Source: Colocasia esculenta
Taxonomy: Eukaryota; Streptophyta; Magnoliopsida; Alismatales; Araceae
Assembly (NCBI GenBank): GCA_014218235.1
Contig: CM024766.1
Location: forward strand, 69,925,207-69,989,206
Length of the DNA: 64,000 nucleotides
Direction: 5' to 3'
Position numbers and translations under genes: made by a program. Below, one piece after another: positions 33,915 through 45,289 of the stretch. Below the pieces are notes generated by a model that saw only the letters and a list, made by a program, of their open reading frames with translations, searched no databases and had not been told where the DNA came from. Numbering within the stretch: position 1 is the stretch's first letter; every line of letters starts with the position of its first letter.

Positions 33915-36617
33915 TTGAAGGTACTTATTACCTCAATAGCCGGTGAACGTGCCCAGGCTAGGAACATGCAACAAACAATACAGAACTTGACTCAGGCTAT
34001 CCTGCAAGCCACCCAGGGTGGAGGTAACCGCGGAGCCGGTGATCTCCATCGGAATTTTCGGAATATGGATCCGCCTAGGTTTGGAGGGAGTACTGACCCA
34101 GATGTTGCTGAACACTGGGTTAAGGAAGTTGAAAGGATATTCAGGGTCATGCAATGCACGGACCAGAACAAAGTACTACTGGCGACTTTCCAATTGGAAA
34201 AGGATGACAGGGCATGGTGGGAGTCGGTAGAAGCAACGCTGAATGGCCAGCAACTAACATGGGCTCAGTTCATTGAGCACTTCAACACCAAGTACTTCTC
34301 TGAGAGGGTCCAGGAACGGAAAGCAGCCGAATTTGCGGCTGTGAAGCAGAGAGGACTCAATGTGGCCAAGTATGAGGCCCAATTCTCTCGTCTGTCCCGA
34401 TATGTTGTTCATTTAATTGGGACATAAAGGATGAAGGCAAAACGCTTTCTGAATGGCTTGAGGCCCCAGTTCATCACTCAACTGGCGCCAATGGACATTC
34501 AGACCTATGCTGACATGGTAAAGAAGGCTCAGTTACTGGAAGATGCCATGAAGACTGCTGAAAGAATTAAGGGAAAATCCGTGAAAAGGGAGCAAGTGTC
34601 TTCTGCAGGAAGGTATCAGCCGACCATTGGGAAGAAAAGGCCCAGTGGCGGGGCAAATGAACCAGCTGATAAAAAGCCCAAGGAGTTAGGAAAGCAGATA
34701 GTGGTGACGACGGGAGAAAGGTGCAAACACTGTGACAAAGCTAATCACCGGTCTGAACAATGCTGGAGAGCGCAAGGGAGATGCCTGCGCTGTGGTAGTC
34801 GTGACCATAGGATCTCGGACTGCCCAATATTGAAAGAACAAGCCCCTCAGGACAAGCGTCTGAATGAACAGAAGAGGCAAGGCCACTTGCAAGCTATTCA
34901 GGAACCGGAAGCTGCTGAAGAAGGTGGTATAGCGGAAGGTACACTTACTATTCTTTCCCGACCCGCATATGTTCTCTTTGATACGGGAGCTACGCATTCC
35001 TTTATATCTCAAACATTTGTTGATACCCTACCTGTGAAACCTGTCCCAATGAAATCCGGAATAGTTGTGTCAACCCCGATTGGTCCTGGCACCAATCTTA
35101 CAAACCATATGTCATCCAGTGAAGTGTTGATTGAAACCCAAAACCTACCAGCAAATTTAATATGTATGGTTATGGCGAGGTATGATGTGATACTGGGAGC
35201 AGACTAGTTGTCTGAACATGGGGCTAGTATCAACTGCAAGAGAAGTCGAGTAACCTTTAGCCATTACCCAAAACTAGTGTTCACAGGGGATAGAAACCGC
35301 AGGAGATTGTCACTTATCTGTGCACTACAAGCTAAAAGGATGATAAGGAAAGGTTGTATGGCCTTTCTTGCTGTTGTGGTCATCACAAAGAAGGAAGTCA
35401 AAGTGGAGGACATCCATGTTGTCAGCGAATACGCTGATATTTTTCCCGAAGACTTGCCAGGAATTCCTCCTGAGCGAGAGGTCGATTTTACCATCGAGTT
35501 GGTCCCTGGAGCAGCACCAGTATCTAGAGCACCATATAGAATGTCCCCCGCAGAACTGAAGGAATTAAAAGAGCAACTGATGGAACTGTTAGAGAAGGGT
35601 TTCATCCGACCAAGCACATCGCCATGGGGTGCACCTGTCCTCTTCGTCAAGAAGAAAGATAGGTCGATGAGGCTATGTGTAGATTACAGACAACTAAACC
35701 AGTTAACTATCAAGAACAAATACCCTCTGCCAAGGATTGATGAGTTGTTTGATCAATTATCTGGAGCTAGATACTTCTCTAAAATAGATCTCAGATCCGG
35801 TTATCATCAATTGAGGATCAAAGGAGAAGACATTCACAAGACAGCCTTCCGAAGCAGGTATGGGCATTATGAATTTATTGTTATGTCTTTCGGACTAACA
35901 AATGCCCCTGCAGTTTTCATGCAGTTGATGAATAGCATTTATCGCCCATATCTTAATAAATTTGTGGTGGTATTCATTGATGATATATTGATCTATTCCA
36001 AGACAAAGGAAGAGCATGAGAAGCATTTGAGGATCTCATTACAGATTTTAAGGGAGAACAAATTATATGTCAAGCTAAGTAAATGTGAATTCTGGCTTGA
36101 GGAGGTATCCTTTTTAAGGCATGTGGTAACCAAGGATGATATCGCGGTTGATCCATCAAAGGTTGAGGCTGTACTGAAATGGGAAAGACCGACAAGCGTC
36201 ACAGAGATCAGGAGCTTCCTAGGTCTAGCAGGATATTACCGAAGGTTTATAAAGGATTTCTTAAAGATTGCAGTGTCGTTAACCAAGCTGACCCGGAAGG
36301 AAAATCCGTTTGTGTGGACCGATGAATGTAAAGGAAGCTTTAACAACTTGAAGAAGTGTCTGACTACTGCTCCTGTCCTCGCCTTACCCACTGAAGAGGG
36401 AGGATTTGAAATTTATTCAGATGCTTCTGGAACAGGTCTGGGATGCGTCCTAATGCAACAAGGGAAAGTAATAGCTTATGCCTCAAGACAGTTGAAGATC
36501 CATGAAGTGAACTACTCAGTTCATGACCTGGAGTTAGCAGCTGTAGTATTCGCCTTGAAGATTTGGAGGCATTATATCTATGGTGAGCAATTTAAAGTCT
36601 TTTCCACAAGAGCTTGA
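33915..36617 (+). pseudogene. Gag, protease, RT and RNase H of element B
   Basis: One frame encodes Gag (DPPRFGGSTDPDVAEHWVKE, a Retrotrans_gag domain), two zinc knuckles (CKHCDKANHRSEQC and CLRCGSRDHRISDC, about 34722-34825), a protease with LFDTGATHSFIS (Asp 34980-34982), RT with RLCVDYRQLN, MSFGLTNAPAVFM and the catalytic FIDD (35973-35984), then RNase H (EIYSDASGTGLGCVLMQ). In-frame TAA at 34425 and TAG at 35205 (expected Trp) interrupt it, and a frame change follows near 36604. The intact protease and RT catalytic residues suggest recent decay. Confidence 0.9.
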
Positions 36618-38359
36618 AATATTTATTCTCATAGAAGGAGCTTAACATGAGACAAAGAAGGTGGTTAGAGTACCTTAAGGACTTTGACTTTTCCATTCAA
36701 TATCACCCTGGGAAAGCCAATGTAGTGGCAGACGCTCTAAGTAGACAACCAGGAGCTATGCTAGCTAGTATGATGCTGGGCGAATGGAAGTTACTGGAGC
36801 AATTTGCAAGTTTGAACATAGACGTGGGAAAGAAGGAAAAACAAGTAATGATTTCAAATCTCCAGATACAATCCGATCTACTGACCGAAATCAAGGAGAA
36901 ACAGGGAGAGGATCCATTCTTAGTTGAGATCAAGGAGAAGCTAGAGCAAAGACCTGACTTTACTCTATCATCTGAAGGAAGATTACTATTCAGAGGTAGA
37001 ACATGTGTCCCTAATCATGGAGAACTCAAGAAGAGGTTACTAAATGAAGCTCACCAGTCCAAGTACACGATTCATCCAGGATCAACAAAGATGTACCAAG
37101 ACTTAAAAAGGTCGTACTGGTGGCTAAACATGAAGAGGGATGTGGCCGATCATGTGTCATACTGTTTAACATGCATGAAAGTCAAGGCCGAGCATTTTCG
37201 TACAGCTGGTGGACTGCTACCACTAGAAATCCCGGAATGGAAGTGGGATAGCATCGGTATGGACTTTATCATGGGATTGCCCAAGACTAGAAGTGGTATG
37301 GATGCAATTTGGGTAATAGTTGATCGATTGACTAAGTCGGCTCACTTCTTGCCGATCAAGAGTAACTGGTCAGTGGATGTATTGGCTGCACTATATGTTA
37401 AGGAAGTAGTCAGATTGCATGGGGTTCCATCTAACATAATATCGGATCGGGACCCTAGATTTACTTCACATTTCTGAAAGGGTTTACAAGCAGCAATGGG
37501 TACTAAACTAAACTTTAGTACTGCCTTCCATCCTCAGACCGATGGACAAACTGAAAGGACCAATCAAATTGTGGAAGATATGCTTCGTGCTCTAGTGCTA
37601 GATTTTAAAGGTCGATGGGATGATCAGTTGTACCTGATAGAGTTTGCATATAACAACAGCTATCAGGCAAGTATCAAGATGGCTCTGTTTGAAGCCTTAT
37701 ATGGCAGGAGTTGCAGATCACCCCTTTGTTGGGAAGAGGTTGGGGAGAACCAATGGGTTGGACCCGACTTAATTGAGGCGACTGTCAGAAAGGTTCAAAT
37801 TGTCTGGGAACGTCTAAAGATAGCATAATCTAGGCAGAAGAGTTATGCAGACAAGAGAAGGAGAGAACTAGAATTTCAGGTTGGCGAACATGTTTTCGTG
37901 AAGGTCTCACCTTCAAGGGGAATACAAAGATTTGGGATCAAAGGGAAGTTGAGTCCCAGATTCATAGGGCCATTTGAAATTCTGGAAAGGATTGGTCAGG
38001 TGGCGTATCAACTTGCACTACCTCCACAGTTGGCGAACGTGCATAATGTGTTTCACATATCCATGCTGAGGAAGTACTTATTAAATGCCGACCACGTAAT
38101 CAACCATGAGGACTTGGAGATTCGGGAGGACCTGTCCTATGAAGAGAAGCCGATCAAACTGTTGGATCGGAAGATTCAACGACTCAGGAATCGTACCATA
38201 CCTATGGTGAAGGTCCAATGGAGTCGAGACGGAGTTACTAATGCCACCTGGGAAACAGAGGAAAGAATGAAGAAAAACCACCCAGAACTTTTCTCAGGTA
38301 CGAACTACCCATTATGTGTAAATTTGGGGACCAAATTTCTTAAGTGGGGGAGGATATAA
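36604..38359 (+). pseudogene. Integrase with chromodomain of element B
   Basis: It continues RNase H in another frame: RQRRWLEYLKDFDFSIQYHPGK-like tether, HHCC zinc domain (about 37055-37175), core with Asp in DSIGMDFIMG, Asp in IISDRDPRF and Glu in DGQTERTNQ with 35-residue spacing, then the GPFEILERIG segment. At the end a chromodomain-like stretch (ILDRK-type: KLLDRKIQRLRNRTIPMVKV, then TWETEERMKKNHPELF) marks a chromovirus. Chromodomains of this group help target insertion to chromatin. Stops: TAG near 36635, TGA 37475 (expected Trp), TAA 37826. Confidence 0.88.
38342..38354 (+). other. Polypurine tract of element B
   Basis: AAGTGGGGGAGGA directly upstream of the 3' LTR. Confidence 0.8.
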
Positions 38360-41298
38360 CACCCCGGAAATTTAGTGATTTAGAATTAAAGGAGAATAAA
38401 TAAATTCCGTAATTATTGGAACGATAAAACTTACGTACCATTATCATACGAGAGAAAACACATCGGGGAAATTGTAACACGGAAGAATAACTCAACCATA
38501 AATTAAATAAGCATGTTGGAGAGACTTACAACATTATGTATTAATAACCCATTAACAAGATTGGGCCAATGGAGTACATTTGGCCCAAGGATAAAAATTG
38601 GGACAAGAAAATACCCAGAAATTTGTGTATGTAATTATGCAATAATTAGGGAGGGCAATTTAGGGTTAAAATATGGGTGATTGGTCATGTAAGGTAAGCC
38701 AAAACCGAACCCAACTCTAAGAGGTGGTTTTCTAACCTTTGCTACCTCCTTTGGGTGAGAGAATCCCAGATTTTATGGAAAGTAGGAAACAGAATTCGCA
38801 GCCCCTTTCCTAGTCCCGTTAGGACTTGTTGGTACACCCTAAATCTATAAGAACTCGTTCTGAAACTCTTGGGAAAGGTTTAGCAACAAGTTGGGGTCGT
38901 GAGAAGCAAGTTTGGAGCGCTGGAGGAGTGGAGAACGGCCGGGGAAAACGTGGTCTTCCCCAACCTCGCTCTGCATCAACCCAGAAATCTGCAGAGAGTT
39001 CTTAGCATTCAAAGGTAGGTGTTCTCGGGCCAAGATTAAAGGAAACCAACACCATCATGTAGATCTTGGAGTCTAGGTTCATTTGCAGTTGGTTTGACTA
39101 ATTTTCATGGATTACACATTGTGTATTCGTAATTTTCCCTAAGTCGCGCACAGTTAGGGTTTTTTCCGTTCTTCTTATTATGCACGCGATTCAAGACCGA
39201 ATTAGACTAAACGTCCTTCATGAAAGTTCTTCTACTTGTAGTCACGATCATCTTTTATGTTGGATGTTTTGTCCAAAAGTCTTTCGTTAGAGAGTTATAA
39301 GCATGGTAAGAGAGTCTCTGCATGATACTACGATTTCGGGCTGCACTTAGCTTTATGTTCTTCACATGTTTTCTTGGGATTCGAGACCGAATTTGATCAA
39401 ATCTCCAACATCAAAGTTCTTCTACTAGTTGTCCTCGTCATCTTTCGTGTTGAACGTTTTGTCTAAATGTCATTCGTTAGAGAGTTATAAGAGGGGAAAG
39501 TGAATCGCTGCATGAGACGTGTTTTCTGGTTACACTTGACTTATATGTTTTTTTTTCTGGGAGGGCCACTAGTGTCGACACTACTTGATCTAGTGTCGAC
39601 ACACTGTCCCAAAACAGCCCAAAAGGTGTTCTGGGAGAGTCTCTAGTGTCGACACTACATGATCTAGTGTCGACACACTGTCCCATATTGGCCAAAGATT
39701 TTCTGGAAGCTGTCTCTAGTGTCGACACTACTTGATCTAGTGTCGACACTACTTGACCAGTTTTGCATTATTTTGTCTTGTGTTTGAAGCATTGTGTCGA
39801 CACCAATAAGCATTGTGTCGACACTACCCTTACAAAAAAATGCATATTTTGGGTCTGATCATTTCATGATGTCTACTAGCATGTGCATGATGTTATATAG
39901 TATGCATGAACCTAAAATAAATCAACCCATTGAAAAATAGTAATGATATGAATACGATTCTAATGTGTAATTGTGATTGATCTTATGTCCATTGGGTTAT
40001 CTTGTGATCTTGTTTATTGTCAATTGATAAGATAAGAATATGATATAAATGTGGGGATGAATACATGTTAGTATGGATTTGTTAGTGGTGTTAATGTCAT
40101 GATTTGCATATGAGTTTCAATAGTTACATGCTTTCCGGTGTTCAATTAATTATTTGTCAATTGCATACCTGTTAGGAAAAATTCGTGACTCATCACTTAC
40201 ACTTTTGCACGAATAGGCACACCCTCCTTGGGGAAATTGAGAGCACATGTTCTGCATATGATCTGTCTTTAGAAACATCCTCATGTCAAGACATTAATGA
40301 ATTATGAAACATAAGATACGTCGTTATCTTGCTTTGTTCCCTTGAGCTATTTGTCATACCTTGACTCTATGAATGATCATGTTCCTTTTACTATGAGCTT
40401 GTCATTGAAACTCTGTGGCCATAATATGAATCTATTTGTTCGGCACAACGTGGGACTCCGGTCTAAATTTGATCCAATGCCTGTGCAATAGGGGCCTGGT
40501 CCGGTCCTGGGGAGGAGCGCCCCAACGTACTTATTAACTACGGGAGTATGGACTTCTGGTGCTTGGCATAGCACAAACAAATAAGCAAGATTAGTGTGAA
40601 TGTCCCTTTGTTTGATATGATAAGTCTGATTTGATCTGATATGATATGATTTGATATGATACGTCTGATCATGTGAACGCATGATATCTGTCTGAATATG
40701 GCCAATCTCTTTTGATACGATCCTATTCTTGAAATATCTGTCCACTGTATGTATGCAACTCGACATTTGATCTGAAATGATATCCGTTCTACTCTGCTAT
40801 TCGATATGTTGATATTGCATGCATTGTCATCATATTCATGTTCATATCTTGCCTATTTAAAATGTTAATCATGTATATTAGTGCCCGCACAATATTGAGA
40901 TGTAAATCCTACTGAGCTAGTTCGCTCAACCCTATCATCCTGCCCTTTTTAGGTAGCGATGAGGAACCAGTGGAGTCCGATGGGGCAGGACAAGAGTGAT
41001 GAGCACCCGCCATATGAGTAGTTGACAGTTTAGGAGTAGATATTTGAGTAGTCTATGTAATAGTGAAACTTTTCTGGAAGTTTTATTTGAATAATGGACC
41101 CTTTAGCTGGTTCTTTCTATGCAAGGTTGTAACTAGATGAATGAAATGGAATAAAGTATACTTTTGGTGACCATATTATAGTCTCGAATGTGTTCTTCTG
41201 TTTAATTGTAACTCTGCGTTATTTAACGGTGATACGTTTATTTGTATCGTTCACATCCCCCGGTATTTATTCCGCTGCTAAATATCGGGGCGTGACAA
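38355..41298 (+). repeat. 3' LTR of element B (2944 bp)
   Basis: A near copy of 30714-33751. Its first dinucleotide is TA instead of TG, another G-to-A change. It ends GGGGCGTGACA before ACCTC. Confidence 0.93.
39557..39840. repeat. Palindrome minisatellite in the 3' LTR of B (three units)
   Basis: Same TAGTGTCGACACTA-type units as at 31921-32280, one unit fewer, followed by ATTGTGTCGACACC and TTGTGTCGACACTA. Confidence 0.8.
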
Positions 41299-43321
41299 CC
41301 TCCCTTTCATGCTGAGCTCGTCTCCGTGAAAGGCTTCAAAAATCATATTGCGGTCCCTATTCCCACATTGAGCAAGACTCTATGGGAATATCCTTCGGGG
41401 TTTAAATACTTTCCATATCGAACAAGACTCTATGGATATACGGTATTTAAATACCCTTGTTTTTGTGCTCTAAATGCCTCCATATTGAGCAAGACTCTAT
41501 GGGTATGCGCATTTAGATGCATATGTTCTCCCCGCCCGTCGAGCAAGACTCCGGGATGGTGGATTTTGTGTTTATATGTATATGTTTCTTAGAGGAGACT
41601 CTGCCCAAGCGGAGATTCTGCCCAAGAATATATTCGTATACTCATAAATTTATGCTCATATGTATATGTTTCTTGAAGGAGACTCTGTCCAAGCAGAGAT
41701 ACCTTTCTAGTCGGAAACTCTGCTCAAACAGAGATACCGCTCAAGAACATATCATTAGAATCACAAATTTGTGTTTACACATATATGTTTCTTAGGGGAA
41801 ACTCTATCTGAGCAAAAGCTTCGTCCAAAAACATATCCACATAACTACAAACTCGTGTTTATATGTATATGTTTCTTAGAGGAGACTCTGCCCAAGCAGA
41901 GATTCTGCCCAAGAACATAGTCATATAATCATAAACTTGTGTTCATATGTATATATTTCTCGAAGGAGACTCTGCCCAAGCAGAGATACCTTTCTTGAAG
42001 GAAACTCTACTCAAGCAGAGATACCGCTCGAGAATATATCCACGGAATTGCAAATTTGTGCTTATATATATGTTTCTTAGGGGAAACTCTGTTCAAGCAA
42101 AGGTTTTGCCCGAGAGCATATCCATATAATCACCAGCTCATATGTGTATATTTTTCTTGAGGGCACTGTCTAAATGAAGGTCCTACCCAAAAACATACTC
42201 ATATGTTTACAACTCTGTGCCTATATGCATATACTTCTTAAAAGAAAACTCTGCTTAAGCGGAGATTCTGCCGGAAATACATCCATATGCTCACGAATAT
42301 TGTGTTTATATGTATACATTTCTAAAGAAAGAAAAAACTCTGCACAAGCAGAAACTCTGTTGGAGGTATATCCATATACCCATAAAAGAGTTGTATCCAT
42401 ATGGGTAGTTTCTTGGGGAGAAATTCCATTTTGACAAGGATCCTCACGGAAATATATCCATATGTCCGCGAAAATCATGTTCTCGTGAATAAAAGAAAGA
42501 AGAAAAGAAACTCCGATTTTGCTCAAAAAATAGTAATATACTAAACTTGTTGTTCATAATCAAAGTCACACTATAAATTTGCACAGCAACTCCGCCGATG
42601 CGGGAGCGCTGCCCAAATTCACAATATGCCCACAACCAAAAAAAAACCCACGGGTATATACCCGCTCATACTTACGATCCCCGTTCATACTCTCCAAGCA
42701 AAACTTCAAATCAAACGATGTATTTTTAAACCTCAAACAGGTTCACGGGTATATACCCGTTCTCTCATTAAAATCATATTTTAAACCCGAAGAAAATGGG
42801 CAGCCATACCATTTCATACCATTACAAGATGAAACGCTCGAGCCAAAAATATCCCAAAAGGAGTAAATCACACCTTTCAAACAAAAAAAGGGAAGAAAAA
42901 CATCATATTGGGATTTTCTAAAAGTGCATATTTCCTCGTCCTTGGTGTGAATGGTATTCGGGTCAAAACCGGTGTTAAATAACACCAAAGGCTTTTAACT
43001 CGATGTAAACAAAACATCGATTCCGATCGATGGAGACAGAGGTCTAGCACACGTTACCATAATCGCCTGATGATTAAAAGGCGCGGAATCAAAGAAGTTC
43101 AGGTTGAAAACGACGCACTCGTCCGTTCCACGGACATCAAAATCCTTTCTCCGCATTGCACGGACTCTTTCTTCTGTCTGCTAGACAGGCTGGCACGCCC
43201 CGCAACACAATCCAAAAATCAAACGAATGAATATTTAAACGGTGAGATGATAATGAATGAAAGAAAAAGAAAAGAGAGAAAGAAAGAAAGAGAGGAAAGA
43301 AAGAAAAATCCCTTGTCCACA
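41299..43321 (+). repeat. 3' LTR of element A, part 2, with hairpin array
   Basis: It resumes the LTR of A at ACCTCCCTTTC and ends TTGTCCACA. The hairpin array (41317-42480), the two GGGTATATACCC palindromes and the purine-rich end match the left LTR with scattered substitutions. Confidence 0.92.
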
Positions 43322-43326
43322 CCTAC
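43322..43326. repeat. Target site duplication of element A, right copy (CCTAC)
   Basis: It is identical to 10431-10435 and follows the right LTR directly. Confidence 0.92.
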
Positions 43327-43880
43327 TAATGACAAAGGTCAAGAATAATCTCTATTCTACTGTTTAAAGCATTCACTGCCTCATTCCAAAATCTGAATCC
43401 CCCTTTTTCCCCTCTTTCATATTATGTGAGCTCCTATTATGATGGCTGCACTCACTGTATTCCTTCCTCATTTACCTTTGTAGAACAGGTTACATGTCAT
43501 CTCTGGGCTTCGAGTACATTCATTACATCTCTTGCAAACGTGAGCCTCAAACCCACTTGTACTATGTCCTCTTCCTCATCCACTAGTGTGGGCTTCTGAG
43601 TGACTCATGTGGGTGCTCCAACCACTGGGGGCCTTGGTTGTAGACTCACCTATGGTCAGGTGTGAGCTGCATGGCACCAACCTCCTCAGTGCTATGCCTG
43701 TTGGCCATCCCCCGATTAACATCGATGCCAAACATTAGATATACCAATGCTTCCGTAGCTGCTCCATTCCACACCTGCCACATCCTGCAATTTCTTCACA
43801 GAAGTTGGTCTATTTCAGAAAGAACAATACCAATTCCATTCCTTTACAAGAATTTTCTGCAGCACCTGAAACATACATCC
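43327..43880 (-). other. Ancestral intron sequence right of element A
   Basis: Unique sequence. No gene, RNA gene or transposon end is seen. Confidence 0.5.
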
Positions 43881-43888
43881 CATAGAAG

Positions 43889-44147
43889 CATGGATGGGAG
43901 TTTTGGCCGAAACCGAACCATTTCGGTTTTGGACCAGAACGATCCGAAACTGAACGAAACTACTGTAGCAAATCCGACATCATTAAAAATAATAGTTTAA
44001 TCAGTTTCGGCCGAAACCGACCAAAACTGACAGAAACCGGCTGTTTTACTCCCCTCTTAAGGCAGCCCAATACGGTCGAAACCGGGTGAAACGAAACCGA
44101 AACGGTATCAGTTTGGGACCTGGCCGAAACCGACACCCCCATCCTTG
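43889..44147. mobile_element. hAT-type MITE, 259 bp
   Basis: It starts CATGGATGGGAGT and ends ACCCCCATCCTTG (inverse CAAGGATGGGGGT). The perfect 8-bp duplication CATAGAAG stands at 43881-43888 and 44148-44155. Subterminal CGAAACCGAAAC-type motifs repeat in both directions inside. Its ends match those of the hAT element at 44906-50067, which makes it a short non-autonomous member of the same family. Confidence 0.88.
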
Positions 44148-44155
44148 CATAGAAG

Positions 44156-44897
44156 GTGTGGTGCAGACTTGCAGAACAACCAGTTAAGCCAACAGCCAAA
44201 ATAAAGAGTCATTAAACTCCTTGTTGAGACCTTCCATGGGTCCATGGTAGAAGAAATTTATCAGGCTAGGTTTTGCCCCCACCCACACATACATGCAACC
44301 CAAAGAAAAGAAAAATTTTTGCTGAACCTTCAGTCAGATAGCAGGCAATATTGAGTAGTAGCTGCCTATATAAATAGATTCTTCAATCTGCAATAAATAT
44401 ACAATAGTATCAACATTCCATTAGGTCATTATATCACAAGATCACCACACTAACATCTGTTCCTGACTAGATCTGAAACCAGGCTGATTCACATGAGCAA
44501 TGCATGATTTAGAGTATGCTATGTTGCTATTCGAAGAAAAGGCAATTATCTGGTTGGCTTTAATGCCCTGGAGCTATCCTGCAGATTCCGACCAATTCCA
44601 AACTACGACTGACAAACTTTTCAGGATTGTATGTTTACTGTAAGATTGGATTGTGTCCCGCTGATTCCCACCTGATTCAGATAATTTCTTTCTTAAGACA
44701 ATCTTCCAATTTCTGCCTTAGGGTTTGCATCCACCGGCTTAGAACACCAGGTAGCATCGTGTATAAACATAAGATAGATACTCATCTTCTACCAGATTTC
44801 TACACCATCAAGGATATAGAATGACAAAATCTTCCTTCTCATCAGGTTTTCCACATGAGCCAGTAGTTAATCATGTCTGCTCTTCAATCAACAATTG
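44156..44897 (-). other. Ancestral intron sequence between the two hAT elements
   Basis: No gene or repeat recognised. Confidence 0.5.
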
Positions 44898-45289
44898 GGC
44901 AAACACAAGGATGTTGGTACCGATTTTGGTACCCGTTTTAGGCGGGTTCGAAACCAAAACCGTTTCAATTTAAATTTTGGTTTCGACCAAAACCGGCGGA
45001 AACCTAAAAAAAAAACATTAAAAAATTACATAAAAAATATCAAAAAAACTTGAAAATTTTCAGAAAAAAAATATAAAAAATCATCAGAACACAAATAATC
45101 AGTGGACATACATTCAAGATTGAAAAAAAAATGGACAAAGTGCTAGATATAGGTGTTTGACATGTTCATAGAATATTAGATGGATGTTAAACATTTAAAC
45201 AATAAACATGGAGTGAACTTGTAGTCTTGCACTACCATAAACATTACAAACACAATAAATGCTGCAGAAATTAAGTATTCTTACCCAAA

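Larger units (their letters stand above)
30714..41298 (+). mobile_element. Element B: Tekay/Del-like chromovirus (Ty3/gypsy), nested in the 3' LTR of A
   Basis: LTRs of 3038 and 2944 bp flank gag-pol with a C-terminal chromodomain. The primer site matches initiator tRNA-Met, and a polypurine tract precedes the 3' LTR. The target duplication is ATCTC (30709-30713) and ACCTC (41299-41303). The uninterrupted LTR of A has ACCTC at this place, so the left copy mutated. Domain order protease-RT-RNase H-integrase-chromodomain fits Tekay. Stops and one frameshift inactivate it. Confidence 0.93.
10436..43321 (+). mobile_element. Element A: Ogre/Tat-like Ty3/gypsy retrotransposon, 22.3 kb without the nested element
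   Basis: LTRs of about 3.1 kb bound a long internal region: a leader with an ORF1-like extension, gag, protease, RT, two RNase H domains and integrase on the plus strand, then a spliced antisense gene on the minus strand and a polypurine tract. Exact 5-bp duplications flank it. After removing element B (10,585 bp plus a 5-bp duplication) the length is 22,296 bp. The great size, long Gag with an extra N-terminal region, dual RNase H and the antisense gene fit the Ogre end of the Tat lineage. The two LTRs are still very similar by eye, so the insertion is fairly young, but all genes carry stops or frameshifts. Confidence 0.92.
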
